From Desulfobacteraceae bacterium (GTDB lineage: Bacteria > Desulfobacterota > Desulfobacteria > Desulfobacterales > SURF-15), in the NCBI GenBank assembly GCA_003599475.1, contig QZKK01000067.1, positions 1 through 47,490 of the forward strand: a DNA stretch of 47,490 bases, written 5' to 3'. The position numbers were made by a program, and so were the translations under genes. Every line of letters begins with the position of its first letter. Position 1 is the stretch's first letter. Below are positions 43,915 through 47,490 of this stretch, piece after piece. Below the pieces are notes generated by a model, which saw nothing but the letters and a program-made list of their open reading frames with translations, searched no databases and was not told the origin of the DNA.

Positions 43915-44565
43915 TTGGATATCATTGAATTGAAAACGACAACAAGAAAAACGGCAGGCAACGGGCCCGCAAGAGAGTCCAGGCGAAATGGGTTCATTCC
44001 GGCCGTACTGTATGGACCCGGAAAAGAATCTGTGATGCTGTCCGTCGGAAAGAAGGAACTCGAGAAGGTCATCCGAAAAGGAAACATCAGCCAGGTTCTT
44101 CTGAACCTGTTCATCGAAGATGACAACAACAGCAAGCGGACGGCGATGATCAAAGAATTTCAGACCCACCCGGTGACGCAAAACTTCCTTCATGTCGATT
44201 TTTATGAAGTCTCCATGGACCGCAAGATTCGTTTGAACATCCCGATTGTGACGAAGGGGATGGCAAAAGGGGTGGAGTTGGGAGGCGTACTGCAGATCGT
44301 TCGCCGGGAGCTCGAAGTGCTCTGCTTGCCCGGGGATATTCCGGAATCCCTGGAAGTGGATATATCCAATCTGGATATCGGCGATGCGATTCATGTGCAG
44401 GATATACCGAGACCCGAGACCGTCGAGATCGCAGGCGATGCCAACTTTACGGTGATCACGGTCGTCAGCCCGTCCAGGGAGGAAGCGCCTGCCGCAGAGG
44501 GGGCAGCCGAAGAGGCTGAAACCGCCGGCGCCGAGAAATCGGAAGAGAATGCCGAACAGGAATAA
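43915..44565 (+). CDS. rplY: 50S ribosomal protein L25, long CTC-type
   Basis: 216 aa. Binds 5S rRNA. The L25 domain (1-95: LKTTTRKTAGNGPARESRRNGFIPAVLYGPG) is followed by the TL5/CTC beta domain (about 96-185: HVDFYEVSMDRKIRLNIPIV, LPGDIPESLEVDISNLDIGDAIHV) and an acidic Ala/Glu tail of about 25 residues. TTG 43915 is the start, with AGGAGG 9 nt upstream, and gives the usual N-terminus. Co-located with pth, as in most bacteria with CTC. Confidence 0.95.
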   Translation: MDIIELKTTTRKTAGNGPARESRRNGFIPAVLYGPGKESVMLSVGKKELEKVIRKGNISQVLLNLFIEDDNNSKRTAMIKEFQTHPVTQNFLHVDFYEVSMDRKIRLNIPIVTKGMAKGVELGGVLQIVRRELEVLCLPGDIPESLEVDISNLDIGDAIHVQDIPRPETVEIAGDANFTVITVVSPSREEAPAAEGAAEEAETAGAEKSEENAEQE

Positions 44566-44613
44566 CTTTGTATTCCCGGCAGATCGGCAGACCGTACAGG
44601 AATGATGGAAATT

Positions 44614-44643
44614 GAGAAAACCCCTCTTTGCGGGGGTTTTCTG
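44614..44643 (+). terminator. Intrinsic terminator after rplY
   Basis: GAAAACCCC and GGGGGTTTTC pair around TCTTTGC, with the 3' arm ending in TTTTCTGTT. It lies about 50 nt after the rplY stop and separates it from pth. Confidence 0.75.
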
Positions 44644-44651
44644 TTGGAGAG

Positions 44652-44814
44652 AAGGTTTCAGGTGTCAGGTTTCAGGTGTCAGCGCTGCCGGCGTTTATTC
44701 TAATCGGAAACTCGGCATTGGATGTTTGTCCTGGACGCTGAACCCTGAATATTCGTCATAAGGCACCGGGGAGAACCGCTGAAAACCGACACCTGACACC
44801 TGAAACCTATGTTG
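44652..44814. repeat. Inverted GGTTTCA/CCTGAAA heptad repeat before pth
   Basis: Left arm: GGTTTCA, GGTGTCA, GGTTTCA, GGTGTCA (44655-44682). Right arm: CCTGACA, CCTGAAA, CCT (44791-44808), with GCTGAAC, CCTGAAT words between. It ends within 10 nt of the pth start codon, so pth has no ordinary ribosome-binding site. Confidence 0.8.
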
Positions 44815-44816
44815 AG

Positions 44817-45416
44817 ATGTCCGAAAAGAGAATACGAATGGTGGTCGGTCTGGGAAATCCGGGGCCGGAGTATGCAGACACCCGCCACAATGCCGGGTTC
44901 TTGGTCGTGGATCGGTTTGCGGAAAGGTTCTCGATCTCCTTGGGTCGGAAAAAATTCGATACGATCTACGGAAGGGGAACCATCGACGGGATCGACCTGT
45001 TTCTGGCCAAGCCGACGGCATTTATGAACCGGAGCGGGACTCCGGTGAAAAGAACGGCGGACTACTTCAATGTATCGATCAAGGATATGGTGGTCGTCCA
45101 CGACGACATCGACCTTGTTTTTGGAAGACTGAAAATCAAACGGAAAGGAGGAGACGGTGGACACAAAGGGATAAGATCGATCATCGAGGCCTTCGGTGGT
45201 GGAGAATTTACCCGGCTTCGCATCGGCGTCGGACGCTCCGACTTGCACAAATCAGTCACCGATCATGTCCTGGGTCAGTTTCGGGGCGATGAAAAACAGA
45301 TCCTCAACAAGATCGTCGATCGGGCTTGTGATGCGGTTTTTACGATTCTCACGAAAGGGGCCGCCGAAGGGATGAATGCGTTTAACGACAGGAGACTTAC
45401 GGTAGACAGTGAATGA
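44817..45416 (+). CDS. pth: Peptidyl-tRNA hydrolase
   Basis: 199 aa. Releases peptides from peptidyl-tRNA. Starts MSEKRIRMVVGLGNPGPEYADTRHNAGF with the catalytic His in RHNAGF; then KPTAFMNRSG, VVHDDIDLVFGRLKIKRKGGDGGHKGIRSI (substrate Asp and the GGHKG loop) and FTRLRIGVGR. The start codon directly follows a heptad repeat, with only GTTGAG upstream. Confidence 0.96.
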   Translation: MSEKRIRMVVGLGNPGPEYADTRHNAGFLVVDRFAERFSISLGRKKFDTIYGRGTIDGIDLFLAKPTAFMNRSGTPVKRTADYFNVSIKDMVVVHDDIDLVFGRLKIKRKGGDGGHKGIRSIIEAFGGGEFTRLRIGVGRSDLHKSVTDHVLGQFRGDEKQILNKIVDRACDAVFTILTKGAAEGMNAFNDRRLTVDSE

Positions 45417-45455
45417 GCTTGACTGAGAGAAAGTAAAAAGGATGGAGGAGGTAGA

Positions 45456-47480
45456 ATGGAATATGCAGTCAGTAACATACCGTTGATCTGTACATTGGTC
45501 GGTCTCGCCGGGGTGCTCTTTTCGATCATCCTGGCCGGTATCGTCAAATCCGCCCCCGCCGGAAATGAAAGAATGCAGGAGATCGCCGGCGCCATCAAGG
45601 AGGGGGCCATTGCCTATCTGAACCGGCAGCTCAAAAGCATGTCGATTGCAGGCGCCGTCATTTTTATTCTGATTCTGATCCTGCTGGGGGTCAAGACGGC
45701 CATCGGTTTCGTCGTCGGTGCCGCAGCCTCTTTTGTGGCCGGCTATGTGGGAATGCGGGTGTCGGTCATCGCCAACGTCCGCACCGCCGAAGCATCAAAA
45801 AGAGGACTTGCGGCGGGACTTTCCATGGCATTCAAGGGCGGCTCGGTGACCGGGATCATCGTCGCAGGCCTGGCGCTGACTTCGGTTGCCGGTTATTACA
45901 TGTTCACCCATGACGTCATCTCTCTGGTCGCACTCGGATTCGGAGGAAGCTTGATCTCCATATTCGCCAGGCTCGGCGGCGGCATCTTCACAAAGGGTGC
46001 GGATGTGGGCGCAGACCTGGTCGGCAAGGTCGAAGCCGGAATCCCCGAGGACGACCCGCGAAATCCGGCAGTCATCGCAGACAACGTCGGCGACAACGTG
46101 GGCGACTGCGCGGGAATGGCGGCGGATCTTTTCGAAACCTATGCGGTGACCGCCGTTGCGGCCATGCTGCTCGGGCATCTGCTTTTCCCGGACAAACTGA
46201 TCGCCACCGAATTTCCGCTCGTGCTCGGCGCGGTTTCCATCGTGGCTTCGATGATCTCAATCGCCTTCGTCCGGCTGGGAAAAAACCAGTATATCATGGG
46301 GGCCCTCTACAAGGGGATGTTCGGAGCGGCCGTCATCTCGGCGGTCGTCTTCTATTACGTCACTCGGAAGCTGATGACGGGAATCGGGAACTACTCGGCT
46401 TCAGATATCTATTATTCGACGCTTGTCGGGCTCGTCCTGACCGTGGTCATCGTGATCATTACAGAATACTACACCGGTAAATACGGGCCGGTTAAAGCGA
46501 TCGCCGAGGCCTCCACCACCGGACACGGAACCAACATCATCGCCGGGCTTGCCGTCAGCATGCAGGCGACCGCGGCGCCGGTGCTTGCCATCTGCCTTGC
46601 GATTCTTACCTCTTATTCCCTTGCGGGGCTCTATGGGATCGCCATGGCGGCGATGGCGATGCTTTCGATGACCGGAATGGTGATTGCAATCGATGCCTAC
46701 GGTCCGATTACCGACAACGCCGGCGGGATCGCCGAAATGGCGGAAATGGATGAGAGCGTACGCGCGGTCACCGACCCGCTCGATGCGGTCGGAAACACCA
46801 CCAAGGCGGTGACCAAGGGGTATGCGATCGGATCTGCGGGGCTTGCGGCACTCGTGCTGTTTGCCTGCTATGTCCAGGAATTCGTCATTCAAGGGGGCCA
46901 ACAGGGAGGTCAGACCAGCCTGATCAAATTCGACCTCGGAGACGTCAACGTCATCGTCGGCCTCTTCATCGGCGGCCTGCTTCCCTATCTTTTCGCCTCC
47001 ATCGCCATGAAAGCGGTGGGCAATGCCGGCGGGGCGGTGGTGGAAGAAGTACGGCGCCAGTTCCGGGAAATACCCGGCATCATGGAAAGGACCGCCAAGC
47101 CCGACTACCGGACTTGTGTGGATATCGTCACCAAGTTCGCACTCAAAGAGATGATCGTTCCGGCGCTCCTTCCGGTCGTGGCTCCGATTCTGGTCGGGCT
47201 CTTCCTCGGTAAAGTCGCACTGGGCGGGATGTTGATCGGAAGCATCATCACCGGAGTCTTTGTGGCCATATCCATGACCACCGGCGGTGCGGCCTGGGAC
47301 AATGCAAAGAAGTATATCGAAGACGGACACCTCGGCGGCAAGGGGAGCGATGCGCACAAAGCGGCGGTGACCGGAGATACCGTCGGCGATCCGTACAAGG
47401 ATACCGCAGGACCGGCGGTCAACCCGATGATCAAGATCTTGAACGTGGTTGCGCTGCTGATGGTCCCGTTCCTGCTATAG
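45456..47480 (+). CDS. hppA: Membrane-bound inorganic pyrophosphatase, K+-independent type
   Basis: 674 aa, about 15-16 transmembrane helices. Couples hydrolysis of pyrophosphate to ion (probably H+) export. The active-site loop [45 protein letters not shown] region is at about 188-225, and a second acidic site ([37 protein letters not shown]) near the C-terminus. The GNTTKA motif has Lys where K+-dependent enzymes have Ala, so K+ independence is predicted from the known family rule. AGGAGG precedes the ATG. It would recover energy from biosynthetic pyrophosphate, useful in an energy-limited anaerobe. Confidence 0.96.
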   Translation: MEYAVSNIPLICTLVGLAGVLFSIILAGIVKSAPAGNERMQEIAGAIKEGAIAYLNRQLKSMSIAGAVIFILILILLGVKTAIGFVVGAAASFVAGYVGMRVSVIANVRTAEASKRGLAAGLSMAFKGGSVTGIIVAGLALTSVAGYYMFTHDVISLVALGFGGSLISIFARLGGGIFTKGADVGADLVGKVEAGIPEDDPRNPAVIADNVGDNVGDCAGMAADLFETYAVTAVAAMLLGHLLFPDKLIATEFPLVLGAVSIVASMISIAFVRLGKNQYIMGALYKGMFGAAVISAVVFYYVTRKLMTGIGNYSASDIYYSTLVGLVLTVVIVIITEYYTGKYGPVKAIAEASTTGHGTNIIAGLAVSMQATAAPVLAICLAILTSYSLAGLYGIAMAAMAMLSMTGMVIAIDAYGPITDNAGGIAEMAEMDESVRAVTDPLDAVGNTTKAVTKGYAIGSAGLAALVLFACYVQEFVIQGGQQGGQTSLIKFDLGDVNVIVGLFIGGLLPYLFASIAMKAVGNAGGAVVEEVRRQFREIPGIMERTAKPDYRTCVDIVTKFALKEMIVPALLPVVAPILVGLFLGKVALGGMLIGSIITGVFVAISMTTGGAAWDNAKKYIEDGHLGGKGSDAHKAAVTGDTVGDPYKDTAGPAVNPMIKILNVVALLMVPFLL

Positions 47481-47490
47481 AGATAAACAC

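Noticed and set aside
46401..47357. Minus-strand frame (318 codons) opposite hppA
   Set aside because: Antisense of conserved pyrophosphatase sequence; composition is non-membrane and His/Asp-rich without motifs.

Overview
The window looks like a chromosomal segment of a strictly anaerobic, GC-moderate bacterium of the Desulfobacterota (sulfate reducer or syntroph, Desulfobacterales-like). This is inferred from gene content: a stand-alone anaerobic CO dehydrogenase, a flavodiiron protein with rubredoxin, a ferredoxin-dependent siroheme mini sulfite reductase, small proteins I recognise as typical of sulfate reducers (HEAT-like DVU0298 type, DVU0772 type, a zinc ribbon), an aromatic-acid CoA ligase beside a TRAP transporter, and an apparent selenoprotein. 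No phage, IS element, CRISPR array or rRNA was seen. One tRNA is present.

Layout. 1-4.2 kb (+): 3' part of a phenylacetate-CoA ligase, then a TRAP transporter (dctP, dctQ, dctM). 4.7-9.0 kb (-): moaA, glucosyl-3-phosphoglycerate synthase, an M20/M42-like metallohydrolase and a radical SAM protein. 9.3-10.2 kb (+): methionine aminopeptidase with a SEC-C tail. 10.3-14.7 kb (-): leucyl aminopeptidase, LysM lytic transglycosylase, LarE-type sulfur transferase, and a PCP-reductase/siroheme/ferredoxin protein. 15.0-18.2 kb: a 56-aa protein, a LUD-domain protein, a TarD-like enolase-superfamily dehydratase and a RidA-like protein. 18.4-21.0 kb (+): PAS histidine kinase, UspA, and a rhodanese with two in-frame UGA codons. 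21.0-24.8 kb (-): a redox/oxygen-defence block of HEAT protein, ferredoxin, flavodiiron protein, rubredoxin, a flavin-reductase/ArsC fusion and a zinc ribbon. 25.3-27.6 kb (-): threonine-dehydrogenase-like enzyme and citrate synthase. 28.0-34.0 kb (+): complete nqrABCDEF operon. 34.1-35.6 kb (-): ferredoxin:thioredoxin-reductase-like protein, glutaredoxin, DUF2064 protein. 35.9-47.5 kb (+): cooS, serA, DUF1844, degQ-type protease, ispE, tRNA-Gln, prs, rplY, pth and a K+-independent-type membrane pyrophosphatase.

Together these describe an energy-limited anaerobe. It appears to import and activate organic (possibly aromatic) acids, conserve energy with Nqr (Na+) and a membrane pyrophosphatase, and handle CO, sulfur and oxygen stress with FeS, flavin and selenium chemistry.

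The two most unusual signals are: (i) a rhodanese at 20562-20981 whose active-site loop carries two UGA codons where Cys-x-Cys is expected, followed by a SECIS-like hairpin; and (ii) about 19 intergenic loci filled with degenerate tandem repeats of mostly 7-nt period, in several word families, many built as long inverted repeats around a unique core, and some lying inside operons.
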